This document shows, in pieces, positions 44,144 through 54,143 of a stretch of 64,000 bases of DNA. The stretch spans positions 620,001 to 684,000 of the forward strand of contig CAWIJO010000006.1 in NCBI GenBank assembly GCA_963836355.1. The letters run 5' to 3'. The first letter of the stretch is position 1. Every line of letters begins with the position of its first letter. The position numbers were made by a program, and so were the translations under genes. The notes below the pieces were generated by a model. That model searched no databases. It was not told where the DNA came from and saw only the letters and a list, made by a program, of their open reading frames with translations. The stretch is from Palsa-506 sp963836355 (GTDB lineage Bacteria; Actinomycetota; Actinomycetes; Streptosporangiales; Streptosporangiaceae).

Positions 44144-45201
44144 GCACGATGGAACTCAACGGTCAGGTCCTGTTCCAGGCGGCCACGGCGGCCAACCGGT
44201 CACTGCTGCAGACGATCGCGCAGCTGCCGACCGACAGCGGCACTGAGGACGGCATCCCGCCCGGCGGCGTCGTCCCAGCCCAGATCGTCCGGTTCCTCGC
44301 ACAGTTGCGGCTGCTCGAAGGCGTGCCGTTCAGCTACCTGGTCCCGGACGCCGAACTGATCCCGGTCGAGACGATCCGGTTCTTCTACCTCGACCGCAAT
44401 GCCACCGACGCGCTGGTGCAGGGCGCGCTGAGCGTCGGCACCGTCAACTCGGCCGACCGGGTGCAGCTGGCGCAGCTCTACCAAACGGTGCGCGATGAGG
44501 TCGACGAGGCCGAGCGGCTGGTGCGGATGAAGGACGCCGATGTGCCTACCGTCGATGCGGCCGGGCGCCCGATCGGGGCGGGCGGTCCGATCACCGGGTT
44601 CCTGTTGCGCTCGCGGCTGGTCTCGGGCTGGCCCGGCATGCACGTCCGCGCGTACTCGACCGACACCATCCCCGACGACCAGACGATCCCGGACATGGAC
44701 ACCAGCCCGAGCCGGGTACGCGTGCTGCGAATGGAGCGGCTGGCCCCGGCAGTACTGCTGGTCCTGTTCGACGGGGTGCCCGCGGTCGTGCACATCGAGG
44801 AACCGCGTGGCGGCATCCAGTTCGGAGTGCGGCTCAAGGATGGCGCCGATCCGAGCAGCCAGAGTGCGGTGCTGACGGTGCGCGACGTTCAGCATCCCAA
44901 CAATGGACCGCTGCCGGGTGGCGGGGCGGCCCGCACCGTGCCGGTGCCGTTCCGGCCCGGCTCACCCGGCGTCATCAACATGAAGCGGCTGAACGGTTCG
45001 CTACTGGCGATACCGCAGGCGAACATGGGCGCCACCATCGATTCGGCCGAGTTCGCCATGCAGATGCTGCGCTTCCCACTGCGGCAGGTGTTCGGCGACA
45101 CCGCGAACATCCCGCCCGGTGCCGACGCCTTCGTCGCCACCGTCAAGATCGACTCGCTGATCAAACGGTTTGCGCTCGCCCGTCGGGAGCTGGGGGGCTG
45201 A
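44140..45201 (+). CDS. Operon protein, about 350 aa, unknown function
   Basis: GTG 44140 overlaps the previous stop (GTGA). ATG 44149, with GGGGAG nine bases upstream, is an equally good start and would give 350 residues. Helical N-terminal half: LLQTIAQLPTDSGTEDGIPP, AQIVRFLAQLRLLEGVPFSY, LVPDAELIPVETIRFFYLDR, RVQLAQLYQTVRDEVDEAER. The C-terminal half is strand-rich with RVLRMERLAPAVLLVLFDGV and PAVVHIEEPRGGIQFGVRLK, ending in a helix KIDSLIKRFALARRELGG. I recognise no family and no secretion signal. Only one base separates its stop from the next ATG. The repeated phrase LVPDAELIPVETIRFFYLDR suggests a structured interaction domain. Confidence 0.82.
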   Translation: MSTMELNGQVLFQAATAANRSLLQTIAQLPTDSGTEDGIPPGGVVPAQIVRFLAQLRLLEGVPFSYLVPDAELIPVETIRFFYLDRNATDALVQGALSVGTVNSADRVQLAQLYQTVRDEVDEAERLVRMKDADVPTVDAAGRPIGAGGPITGFLLRSRLVSGWPGMHVRAYSTDTIPDDQTIPDMDTSPSRVRVLRMERLAPAVLLVLFDGVPAVVHIEEPRGGIQFGVRLKDGADPSSQSAVLTVRDVQHPNNGPLPGGGAARTVPVPFRPGSPGVINMKRLNGSLLAIPQANMGATIDSAEFAMQMLRFPLRQVFGDTANIPPGADAFVATVKIDSLIKRFALARRELGG

Positions 45202-45202
45202 C

Positions 45203-48200
45203 ATGGCCGACATCACGGTGGAGCAGATCCAGCAGGCCGCGCTGACCCCACGCTGGTCGGCACTGGCGGCGATCGGGCGGGCCGCGGCTGATCTGGACAA
45301 CTACGACCAGGCCCTGATCCGCGATCCGCGCCTGCTCGTCCCGGTCAACGTCCAGGCGCTGGTCGTGCGTGCCGGGGACAACGACGGCGAAGATATGGTC
45401 CGTCTGCCGTTCCGTGACTCCGAGGCGATGCCGCCGCTGGATGTGCACGACGCGGGAACGCCCCGCGCACCAGGAGTGCACCTGCTGTGGTCGGTGCCGG
45501 CCGCCCTCGGGCACGGCACGGTGGCCGACGACCCGGCCGCGCCGGGCGATGCGTCCCGGCGCCGGCTGCAGTTGCCGGTCCTGCCCGACCGGTGGGTCGT
45601 GCTGCGGCTCGCCGTCCCGGCCGGAGCGCAGGATCCCCTGGTCACCGGCTGGGTGATCGAGGCCGACGCCGGCACGGCCACGCCGCTGGCCGACTGGCCG
45701 GCCTCCAGGGACAATACGCAAACTGTCGCCGGGCCGGCCCTCACCCCCGCGCAGCTGAACCTGCACGTCGGCGGGACCAGCTGGGCCCAGTGTTACGACG
45801 CGGCGACCGGGCGGCTGGCGCTCTACGATTCGCTCGCCGACCTGGCCGGAGCCACGCTCGAAGGCGACGCGATCTCCTACCTGGTCGCTGGCTGGTGGTC
45901 GAGCACGGCCGCCGACCCGTTGACCGGGATCGGCACCGACATCGCCTATCACCAGCGTCTCGGCGAACTCGGCTGGAACGACGTCGATCACCCGAGCAGT
46001 CAGCAGTCGCGCAGCGACGCGGGCCTCGACCGCACCAAGGCCGCGAGGACCTTTGGGTTCGACGCGGCCAGCCGGTATGCCCAGCCGGTTGCGGTCAGCA
46101 GCGACCTCGCCGTCCGGGCTGCGCGCACGGCCGGCCTGGCCGGGTCCGCGGCCCCACGGAGCATCGAGGCCGAGCCGCTGCGCCCGGCGATGAGCGGGTT
46201 CCTTCAGGAGTCCCTGACCGCCGAGCTGGTGCCACCGGCACCGACTCAGTCGACGCTGCTCACCGGCCGGCTGCACGGGGTTCCGCTCAACGGCAGTCTC
46301 GGCGGCGACGGCCGCCCTCTTTCCGGTGCTCTGAAGCTCGTGCTCGGTGCCAGCACGCCGGATTTGGCCGCTACTGTCGCTGCGTCGGGCACCGGTTTGG
46401 GTGCCACCGACCAGCGGGCCGCCGAGCGCCTGCTGGCCGGCTTCGCCGCCGGACTGACCATGGGGCTCGATAGCTCCGACACCTGGTCCGACGTCGACGA
46501 CTACGAGCACACGCACGGGTTCGGCTCGCTGCCGGGCGGCGTCGAGGGGGTAGATCGCTTCGTCGACAAACCGGCACCGAGCACCGATCCCGGGAGCGGC
46601 TTTCGCCCCGGCAATGTCGTCACGAACAGGGCGCCAGCGATCACGGCGACCGCTTCGGTGCTGTGGAACGCGATCGAGCGCCCGAGCGCGGTGCCGAAGC
46701 TGACGCTGGGAAGTGCCAGCCTGAAGTCGCGGGCCGGGGCGTTCGACGCCCGGGTGAACTCGGTGCCGCCGCCGGCCCCGCAGCCGCAGGACCAGGTCCG
46801 CGAGGTCAACCGGCCGGCACCACGCTACGAGTTCCCGGCGGCGCCGGTGGTCGCTGTTGTCGGAGGCGGCCGGGCCCTGTCGGCTGTCGAGCGCGAGGAG
46901 GCCGACGGCACGCTGATGTGCCGGCTGTCCGACCAGCTCAGCAGTGGCCATGCCGGAGTGCTCGCGGCGTCTGAACTGCTCGGCAGCATCGGCAGCGGCG
47001 CCGTGCCCGACGAGGTGCTGGGGCTGGCCCGCGAGACTCTGGCCGAGGACCCGTACCTGTCGGGCTGGCGGGCCCGCCGGGCGTCGAGCCACGGCTTCGT
47101 CCCGGCGTCGGCAAGTGCCCGGATGCTGGCCGAGTCCGCGGTCGGCTTCAGCTATTACGCGGCCGACAACGACCGCCTCACCGATCTCACCGGCGCCCCG
47201 GTCACATCGGCGGCCAGCCGGCAACGCGCGACCGAGGGCCTGCTGCGGATGTCGGTATCGACGGGCGTGTGGCAGCACCCCGAGGGCGTGACGATGTGGG
47301 GGCAGCCGTGGCGGCCGCTCTTCTGCGACTGGGAGGTCGGCCTCGAGCTCGGCGGCCTGAACGGCTGGGAGCTTTCCGGTATCGACCTCGACCCGGGCGC
47401 TGACATCACCATTGCGACACCGGACACGATCTCCCTGACCGGCCGCAGCCTGCTGGTGAGCGGCGTGGCCGGCACCCTGGCCGCCGCAATCGGCCGGTGG
47501 CTCACCGACGAGCGGCAGCGCGACCTGGGCGGGCACGGGCTGGCCGACGCGGCGACCGAGGCGGCCCTGGCGCAGCTGCGCGAACTGCTGGCCAACGTCG
47601 ACCTGCTCTCGGTCACCCTCGACGGGGTCCGCGAACAGCTACTCGGCCTGAACTACGACCGCGGCCTGGTCCACTCCGACGTCAACGCGCTGCCCGACGG
47701 CACCCGCCGGGCGCTGGCCACCGGTCTGCCCCGGTTGCTGCAGGCCGGGCGGATCAGCCTGATCTCGGCCCGGCTGGTCGACGCGTTCGGCCGGCTGCTG
47801 GAGCTGCCCGTCGAGGCGGTCGCGGTCCCGGAGCGCCTGGCTGACGGCGCGCCGGGCGTCCAGCGCCTGCGGCCCCGGCTCACGGCACCCGCGCGCTGGC
47901 GCTTCGACCTGGTGGACGCCACGTCGACCTCGCCGGATGCGGCGCTGGCCGGTATCGACCAGACCGACCTCAGCAAGCAGGTGACCCCGATCGCAGGGTT
48001 CCTGCTGCCTGATCACATGGACGAGTCGCTTGAGGTGTTCGCCGCGGACGGCACCCCGCTCGGCGAGGTACTGCACGACCCGTTCAGCGACGCCGTCAGC
48101 TGGGAGATCGCCCCCGGCCGCACCGACGTCGCCCCGGCCGCCGGACCGACCGAGGATCGGGACCCGACCCATCACCGGGTCGGCTGGATTGCTGCCGGCC

Positions 48201-49099
48201 TGGTCGCCGCCGACGCCACCGCCCGGCAGGGCACCCCGGGCCGGGCCGAGACTGAGTCCGCGCTGTCGGCGATGCTGCGCGCGATCGACACCACGCTGTG
48301 GACCGTCGACCCGTTCGGCAGCCTCGGCCAGTCCCACATCGCCGGCCTGGTCGGGCGCCCGATCGCGGTCGTCGCGGCACGGCTGGCGCTGGACGTCTAT
48401 TCCGATGTGGCCGACCGCGCCTACCCGGCACCGGCGCCCCCAGACACGGCCAGCCCGATCATGACCGGACGGCAGGCGGCCTACGACGCCCTGCCCGGCC
48501 TCGAGTTCGAGGTGCGGCTGGGCGAGATCACCCGCTCCGACGACGGCCTGCTCGGCTATTTCGTGGACGACGACTACGCCCACTTCCACGTCGTCGACAA
48601 GGTGATCGTGGCCGAGGCCCTGCCGAGCGGGCGCTGCCAGGGCGTGCTCGCCGACGACGCCACGCCGGCCACCACCCCGGTGCCGATCGATCATCCCTAC
48701 GTCGACCCGACCGGTGTGCTGCGCATCCATCCCGGCCAGACTGTGCGGCTGACGCTGCTGATGCATCCGGGCGGCAAGGTCTACCTGACCTCGGGCGTGC
48801 TGCCCCGAGTCAGCAAGACGCTGGCCCGCGACTGGGTCGATCCCGGCCTGTCCGTGCTGGCGCCATCGCTGCGCTGCGGGCCGCTGCTGATCGACGCCGA
48901 CAAAGTCCGGCTGCCCAAGGTGGCCTCCTTCCCGGCCGATCAGCTCTTCACCCGCCGCGACACCCCGGCGACCTGGAAGGACGACCCGATCCTGGCCGCC
49001 ACCCAGGCGGCGCTGCTGCCCGACACCGCACCCGAGGTCCAGGAGGGCTGGGTGCGGATCAACCCGAATCCGGCTCCGCCGGCCGGCGGTGGCTCATGA
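45203..49099 (+). CDS. Operon protein, about 1299 aa, unknown function
   Basis: The start is ATG 45203, directly after the preceding TGA (MADITVEQIQQAALTPRW). The open frame extends 33 nt further back into the previous gene. Soluble and mainly beta-rich, with segments RDPRLLVPVNVQALVVRAG, APGVHLLWSVPAALGHG, LQLPVLPDRWVVLRLAVPA and WGQPWRPLFCDWEVGLELGG, then a helical region DAATEAALAQLRELLANVDL and DGLLGYFVDDDYAHFHVVDK. The C-terminal strand domain (LRIHPGQTVRLTLLMHPGGK, VYLTSGVLPRVSKTLARDWV) resembles an Ig-like or lectin-like module, but I cannot assign it. No signal peptide or catalytic motif. Its stop overlaps the next ATG (ATGA). Confidence 0.82.
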   Translation: MADITVEQIQQAALTPRWSALAAIGRAAADLDNYDQALIRDPRLLVPVNVQALVVRAGDNDGEDMVRLPFRDSEAMPPLDVHDAGTPRAPGVHLLWSVPAALGHGTVADDPAAPGDASRRRLQLPVLPDRWVVLRLAVPAGAQDPLVTGWVIEADAGTATPLADWPASRDNTQTVAGPALTPAQLNLHVGGTSWAQCYDAATGRLALYDSLADLAGATLEGDAISYLVAGWWSSTAADPLTGIGTDIAYHQRLGELGWNDVDHPSSQQSRSDAGLDRTKAARTFGFDAASRYAQPVAVSSDLAVRAARTAGLAGSAAPRSIEAEPLRPAMSGFLQESLTAELVPPAPTQSTLLTGRLHGVPLNGSLGGDGRPLSGALKLVLGASTPDLAATVAASGTGLGATDQRAAERLLAGFAAGLTMGLDSSDTWSDVDDYEHTHGFGSLPGGVEGVDRFVDKPAPSTDPGSGFRPGNVVTNRAPAITATASVLWNAIERPSAVPKLTLGSASLKSRAGAFDARVNSVPPPAPQPQDQVREVNRPAPRYEFPAAPVVAVVGGGRALSAVEREEADGTLMCRLSDQLSSGHAGVLAASELLGSIGSGAVPDEVLGLARETLAEDPYLSGWRARRASSHGFVPASASARMLAESAVGFSYYAADNDRLTDLTGAPVTSAASRQRATEGLLRMSVSTGVWQHPEGVTMWGQPWRPLFCDWEVGLELGGLNGWELSGIDLDPGADITIATPDTISLTGRSLLVSGVAGTLAAAIGRWLTDERQRDLGGHGLADAATEAALAQLRELLANVDLLSVTLDGVREQLLGLNYDRGLVHSDVNALPDGTRRALATGLPRLLQAGRISLISARLVDAFGRLLELPVEAVAVPERLADGAPGVQRLRPRLTAPARWRFDLVDATSTSPDAALAGIDQTDLSKQVTPIAGFLLPDHMDESLEVFAADGTPLGEVLHDPFSDAVSWEIAPGRTDVAPAAGPTEDRDPTHHRVGWIAAGLVAADATARQGTPGRAETESALSAMLRAIDTTLWTVDPFGSLGQSHIAGLVGRPIAVVAARLALDVYSDVADRAYPAPAPPDTASPIMTGRQAAYDALPGLEFEVRLGEITRSDDGLLGYFVDDDYAHFHVVDKVIVAEALPSGRCQGVLADDATPATTPVPIDHPYVDPTGVLRIHPGQTVRLTLLMHPGGKVYLTSGVLPRVSKTLARDWVDPGLSVLAPSLRCGPLLIDADKVRLPKVASFPADQLFTRRDTPATWKDDPILAATQAALLPDTAPEVQEGWVRINPNPAPPAGGGS

Positions 49100-52000
49100 C
49101 CCGCTACGACTGGCCGCGGGCGCCGTTCAGCCGCGATGACCCGAGCGGCCGCGCGGCTCATTCGGCTCGCGTCCGCCCGGCCAGCACCCCGGCGATAACG
49201 GCCGTGACAGAATCCGGCTCCCGCGCCCGGGGCCAAACGGGCGGCGCCAGCGCGGCGCACCCGCCGGGTGGCCGCGCGCACCCTGGGCGATACCCCCTTG
49301 CCGACCGGAAGCAACCTGTGGGTGCCCATCGGGCCGTCGGTCACCGTCAAGGGCCAGGCGAGCGGCGACCCGAACGTGGCCGGCCGCGTCCGCGACCTGC
49401 AGGTCCACCCGGGCGGCGGTCAGCGGGTCTACGCAGCCAGCGCGTCGGGCGGTTGCTGGTTCTCACCCGATGCCGGCGAGACCTGGCGGCCGCTGGACGA
49501 CTTCGTCAGCTCGGACCGGCTGTCGGTCGGCGAGATCGCCTCCGCCCTGGCCTGTGGCTCGGTCCACGTCATGTGGGGGGACGAAGCCGACGGTTCGCAG
49601 GATGAAGTCTGGCTCGGCACTGGCGAGCCGACGATGTACCAGGGCGGCCCTGGCGGCGCCTTCAACCCGGGCCTGCCAGGCGGCAAGCTGCGCGGCATTG
49701 GGCTGCTGCACGCCACCGGCCCCGCGACCGGCGGTGCCTGGGATGTCGAGACCGCGGCCAGCGGCGACGGTAACGCGCCTGACTCACTGCGCGGGCACGC
49801 CACCTACCGCGTCACCGGCGATCCAGGCGATCCAGGTCAGCTGGTCGCCGGGACGACCAACGGCCTGTACCTCAAGCCGTCCGGCGGCACCTGGGGCCGG
49901 GTCGCGACCTGGCCCATGAGCGATATCACGCACCCCATCGACGTAGTGATGAACCGGCTGACCGGGCCGGACCGGGTGCGCATCTGGGTAGCAGCGGCCA
50001 GCGCGCTGTACATGGCCGAGGCCGCGGTCTCGCCTGGCACGCCGATCGATCCGGCCACGCTGAGCTTCACCTCGATCGAGGTGAAGGGAGTGCTTGCACC
50101 GCCCGGCGGACGCTCGCGGATGACGCTGGCGATGTCAGGCGACGGTGCCACTTTGTACCTGCTGGGCCAGCGGCCAGCCCGACCCGCCGAGACGCCCCGC
50201 AAGGTTCCGGCTGCCTTTCTCTGGTCGGTCAACGCGGCGGACAAAACGCCGACCGCCTCCGGTATTGAGGGCGTGCCGCCGGACATGTTCGGCACGCAGG
50301 CCGACTACGACATGTGCGTCGCCGTGCATCCCGCCCACCCGACCCGGGTCTACGTGGGCGGCTGCTTTGTCGCCACCGGCGGCACCTACAACGCCGCGGT
50401 GTACCGGCTTGAAGTGACCGGCGCCACCGCGGCGCCGACGCTGGTGGGCACAGGTATCCATGCCGACGACCACGTCATCCGGATCGGGCCGGCCGGTGCG
50501 CATGCCCCGAAGCGGGCGGTATGGGTCGGCTGCGACGGCGGCCTGTTCCGTTCGGATCAGGACGGCGACGACGGCACGTTCCTCGCGCGCAACAACGGCC
50601 TGGCCGTCCTTCAGCCGGGTTACGTGGCCAGCCATGCCACCAACGCGGGGATCGTCGCGGCCGGCTTCCAGGACAACGGCACAGCGGTCCGGGTGGGTGA
50701 CACGGTCTGGGAGGAGAAGTTCCAGGGCGACGGCGGGGGCGTGATCTATGACCCGACCGGCGCCAGCCGCTACTTCCGGCAGTACATCCACGCCGACTGG
50801 CAGGCCAATGACGGCGGCATCCGGCCCGTGCTGCGCCGCGGTGCGTGGCTCACGGCCAAAGCGACCCAGCTCAAGCAGCAGACCTCGGAGACGATCGAGA
50901 ACTCCGCCGCCGCCTTCTACTCCGGCGCGGATGCAGTGATCCACGGCGGCCTGACCCATCTGGCCTTCGGCACCGACCGCGTCTGGTATTCCACTGACTG
51001 GTCGCGCAACTGGGTCACCTTGCCCAGCGCGAAGGACCCCCGCGGCGGTGACAATCCCGACCTTGACCAGGACGTGCTGCATCCTGGCCAGCCCGGCACC
51101 TACAGCGACGAAGTCGGATCGACCGAATGCTGCAACAAACCCTACGAAGGTTCCTTCACCCAGGGCATCTCGACCGAGGCCGATGGCATCCTGGCGGTCA
51201 AGTTTGCTGCGACCTCCGATGCGGCCAACCACACGCTGCGGGCGCTGGCGCTGTACGCCAAGAGCCTGGTCTGGCTGACCGGTACGCGCGCTGTCGCAGG
51301 GTCCGGCGCGTTCGCCTGGGCGCCGGTCCCCACGGCCGGATCGGCGCAGCTGCAGGCCTTTCGCCGGGCGAACAACGCCGCCGAGACCGCACTTGTCCAC
51401 GACGGCAAGCCACTGACGTTCATGCCGGCGGTGGGATTGGCCAGCGACCTCGCCGTGCACGACCCGACCCGCGGCGACATCGGCTCGGTGTACATCACGA
51501 CGATCGGCGCCCCTGGTTTCCCGGCCGGCGCCGCGAGCGGTGATGTCGACACGCTGTACTTTTTCGACGGCAAGGCGACCTGGTATCCGTGCGGCGTGCG
51601 CCGCGCCGCACCGAACACGTCCTGGACCACCACGCAGGTCACGGCGCCCGCGCTGGGTGTTGTCGTCGACCCCGATGACCGCGGCACCGTTTATGTCGCC
51701 ACTAGCGTCGGCGTGCTCAAAGGCACACTGACCATCGGCGACGACGGTGCGGGCAATGCCACCTACACCTGGGTGTGGGCTCAGTTCGTCAACGGGCTGC
51801 CCGAAGCGGCCGTGCAGGACCTCTCGATCCACAGCTACTCGGGAGTGAAGCTGCTGCGGGCGGCGCTAGCCTCCCGCGGGGTGTGGGAGACCGACCTGGC
51901 CAACATAGCTGCGCCTGAGTCGACCTACCTGCGGCTTTACCCGAGCGACACCCGCCGCCGCGTACCGACGCCGCTGGCCGGCCCGACCTCAGCCGGGGAA

Positions 52001-52612
52001 GAGACCACGCCGACGTGGGACAACAGTCCCGATATCGTCGTCGACCTGACGGGCACCGCCCGGACCAGCCCGCCGACTGAGTCCGAGCTGTACAAGATGG
52101 CCAAGGACCAGATCGCCGGCTTCACCGGTAAGGCGCTGATCCAGGGCAGGCATCCGGTGGTGCACGTACTGGTGCATCGCCGGGCGGCGTCGGTCGCTGC
52201 CGGCACTGACGTCCGGGTCGCACTCATGATCCACGAGATGAGCGGCAGCGACCCCGTGCCGCTGGGCAGCGTGTGGCCGGCGCTGGTCGCGGCGGCATCG
52301 GCCACCACCCAGCCGACTTCGCTTCCTGACGGGTGGCGGCCGGCCGGGGCGACGCTGTGGCAGAACCTCGCCGGGCCGCTCGAACCGCGCATGCCGCGCG
52401 CGGTCAGCTTCCAGGTCGACTTGTCGGGTGAGTCCGACGGCACGGTATTCGCACTGGTGGCCATCGTGCTGTCGGCCTCGGCCACCGAGAAGATCACCGC
52501 GGACGATCTGAAGGTGGTCGCGACCGCCACCACGGTGAGCACCGTTGCTGGTCTGGTGCAGAACACTGCGCACGTGGCGGCCAAGTCGATCGAACTCGAT
52601 ACCCCGCTCTGA
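49096..52612 (+). CDS. Asp-box beta-propeller protein, about 1170 aa, frameshift near the start
   Basis: The coupled start ATG 49096 overlaps the previous TGA and encodes MTRYDWPRAPFSRDDPSGRA. The main 1114-codon frame begins upstream of GTG 49268 (AARTLGDTPLPTGSNLWVPI). Joining them needs one extra base to be ignored between about 49200 and 49268. The body is a sialidase/BNR-like propeller: CWFSPDAGETWRPL, VYVGGCFVATGGTYNAAVYR, VWVGCDGGLFRSDQDG, NAGIVAAGFQDNGT, VWYSTDWSRNWVTL. The last 200 residues form a further beta domain. There is no signal peptide, unlike the sialidase-like protein at 20.6 kb. It probably binds partners or glycans inside the operon's complex. GTG 49268 alone lacks a ribosome site. 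Confidence 0.78.
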
Positions 52613-52623
52613 GAGGCAGGAAC

Positions 52624-52845
52624 ATGCGCAAGCGGTTCTACATCGAGGTGGCTTTGGCTGCGGCCACCTTCGTCCTCGCTGTCGTGACCCTGATCAATCA
52701 GGAATGGATCGAGGCAGTCTTCGGCGTCGACCCAGACCACGGAAACGGCTCGCTCGAATGGATCATGGTCGGCGCACTGGCCGTCGCGACCGTTGTGTTC
52801 GGACTGCTGGCCTTCAGCGAGCGCCGCCGCGCATCCCTGGCCTGA
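52624..52845 (+). CDS. Small two-helix membrane protein ending the operon
   Basis: A 73-residue protein with two membrane helices: FYIEVALAAATFVLAVVTLI and WIMVGALAVATVVFGLLAFS, connected by NQEWIEAVFGVDPDHGNGSL. The start ATG 52624 has AGGCAGG close upstream and lies 11 nt after the propeller gene, so it belongs to the operon. Similar short proteins with the NxEWIExxFGxDPDxGxGxxEW loop occur widely in actinobacteria, often near transport or surface genes. It is the only clearly membrane-bound product of the operon and could anchor the complex, which is inference. Confidence 0.8.
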   Translation: MRKRFYIEVALAAATFVLAVVTLINQEWIEAVFGVDPDHGNGSLEWIMVGALAVATVVFGLLAFSERRRASLA

Positions 52846-52901
52846 AACTGTGAGGTGCCAGAACTCGTGCAGAGCATCTGACCTGGACTTCTAGTCTCGG
52901 T

Positions 52902-53434
52902 GCTCGTGATCTTCCGCCTCGCCTATCTGCTCATGGACCGGGCCGCCACCGCCACCCAGCAGCAGGCACTGGAACTGTTCGGCGAACTCGGCGACCGGTA
53001 CGGCCAGGCTCATGTCCTCAACGGGCCAGGCGTCGTGCAACGGCTGACCGGTGGCTACGCTGCCGCCGCCAGCCAGCCGCCAGCAGGCACTCGAGCTGTT
53101 CCGCGAATTCGGCGCACGGCTCGGCCAGGCCGTAACACTGAACAGCCTCGCTGAGCTACTGTCCCGATCCTCGGCCGACCAGCAAGCCCGCGAACACCAC
53201 GCCCAGGCCCTTGCCATCGCCCGCGACCTCGGCGCTCCCTGGAGGAGGCACGCGCGCTGGAAGGCATCGGCTGCTGCACCTCCAGGACGGCAACCCCAGC
53301 GAAGGCGCCCCGCGCTTGCGGCAGGCACTCGCTATCTACCAGCGCATCGGAGCCCCCGATGCCCAGCGCGTCCAGGAAACCCTCCTCACCCATCGCACCA
53401 AGGCGGGCAACCTGACCCCGGCTCCCGAACGGTG
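52902..53434 (+). pseudogene. TPR protein remnant in three frames
   Basis: Tetratricopeptide-like repeats of the kind found in actinobacterial NB-ARC/TPR regulators are spread over three frames: FRLAYLLMDRAATATQQQAL, then ELFGELGDRYGQAHVLNGPG in one; RQQALELFREFGARLGQAVT, LNSLAELLSRSSADQQAREH in the next; HLQDGNPSEGAPRLRQALAI, YQRIGAPDAQRVQETLLTH in the third. ALELFxxxGxxxGQAxxLNxL is diagnostic for these repeats. No ATPase domain is present upstream and at least two indels interrupt the frames. It is a dead C-terminal fragment, perhaps of a gene whose front was replaced when the operon arrived. Confidence 0.7.
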
Positions 53435-54143
53435 ACAGCCATCAATCTTGCCGTGAGGCAAGCCCGGCATGAGCTGGCCGGGATGGATACGGGCCTCCGC
53501 TGCCAAGGCGAGTGCCGACACCGACGGCCGCCGAGAGCGCCCTGCGCGCGCCCAGGCCGACGAGGCTGCTAAATACCTCTCGCTGCGTGAGCGCCGCGCG
53601 CGTGCGGCCGGGAGGGACAGCGATGAGGTGGAACGGATGCATCTGACCGCTGCAGTGGCGAGATGAACGCTGCACTTGCCCCGCGCAGACAGATGCGGGT
53701 GTCAAGCAGCACCAGAACTGACGGTTCTGCGCGAATCAGCCACAGCGACTTCGCCATCGACAATCAACGCATAGTCAGCGATCTGCCGTCATCCAAGGCT
53801 GGCGCAACTGCTGTTCTCACTTTGCGTAGCCCATGGCCTGCCCAGCATCCAGGTCCTGGCAGCTCCACGGGACTGGCAGATCCGCCAGCTTGGCCTGCCT
53901 GGCGCCGGTCACACCGGCTGGGGCAGAGGCGCACAGCGGGATCCAGGCGCTGTTTTCACCCCGGCCACGCCGGGCACGACAGCACTCGGCGGATACCGCA
54001 AGACCGCAAGGGACGGGGATCGTCTGCCGGGAGTGGACTTTGGCTGACGGCGCAGCACTGGCGGTAATGCGCAGCGCAGCGCGCGGCCGGTTTCCAAGCG
54101 AAGTCGCTCGATTGGCAACGGCCCGGCAGCACGGCCCGGTATT
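53435..54143. other. Intergenic stretch with no supported gene
   Basis: This stretch contains short Arg/Ala-rich frames on both strands but nothing I can identify. It separates TPR debris from the convergent metallopeptidase gene. Confidence 0.45.

Noticed and set aside
45161..47536. A 791-codon minus-strand frame opposite the 1299-residue protein gene
   Set aside because: Same reason: no domain, biased composition, no start signal, and a well-supported gene on the other strand.
49096..49268. Programmed ribosomal frameshifting
   Set aside because: No slippery heptamer or strong downstream structure was noticed, and other genes nearby carry simple one-base indels.
31388..52845. Reading the operon as a contractile injection system or T6SS
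   Set aside because: No sheath, tube, baseplate, AAA+ ClpV/ATPase or spike protein is recognisable, and the propeller and DUF6603 proteins are not parts of those systems.
31388..52845. Reading the operon as a natural-product (PKS/NRPS) cluster because of the giant gene
   Set aside because: No ketosynthase, adenylation, carrier-protein or other synthase motif occurs in the 3349-residue protein.
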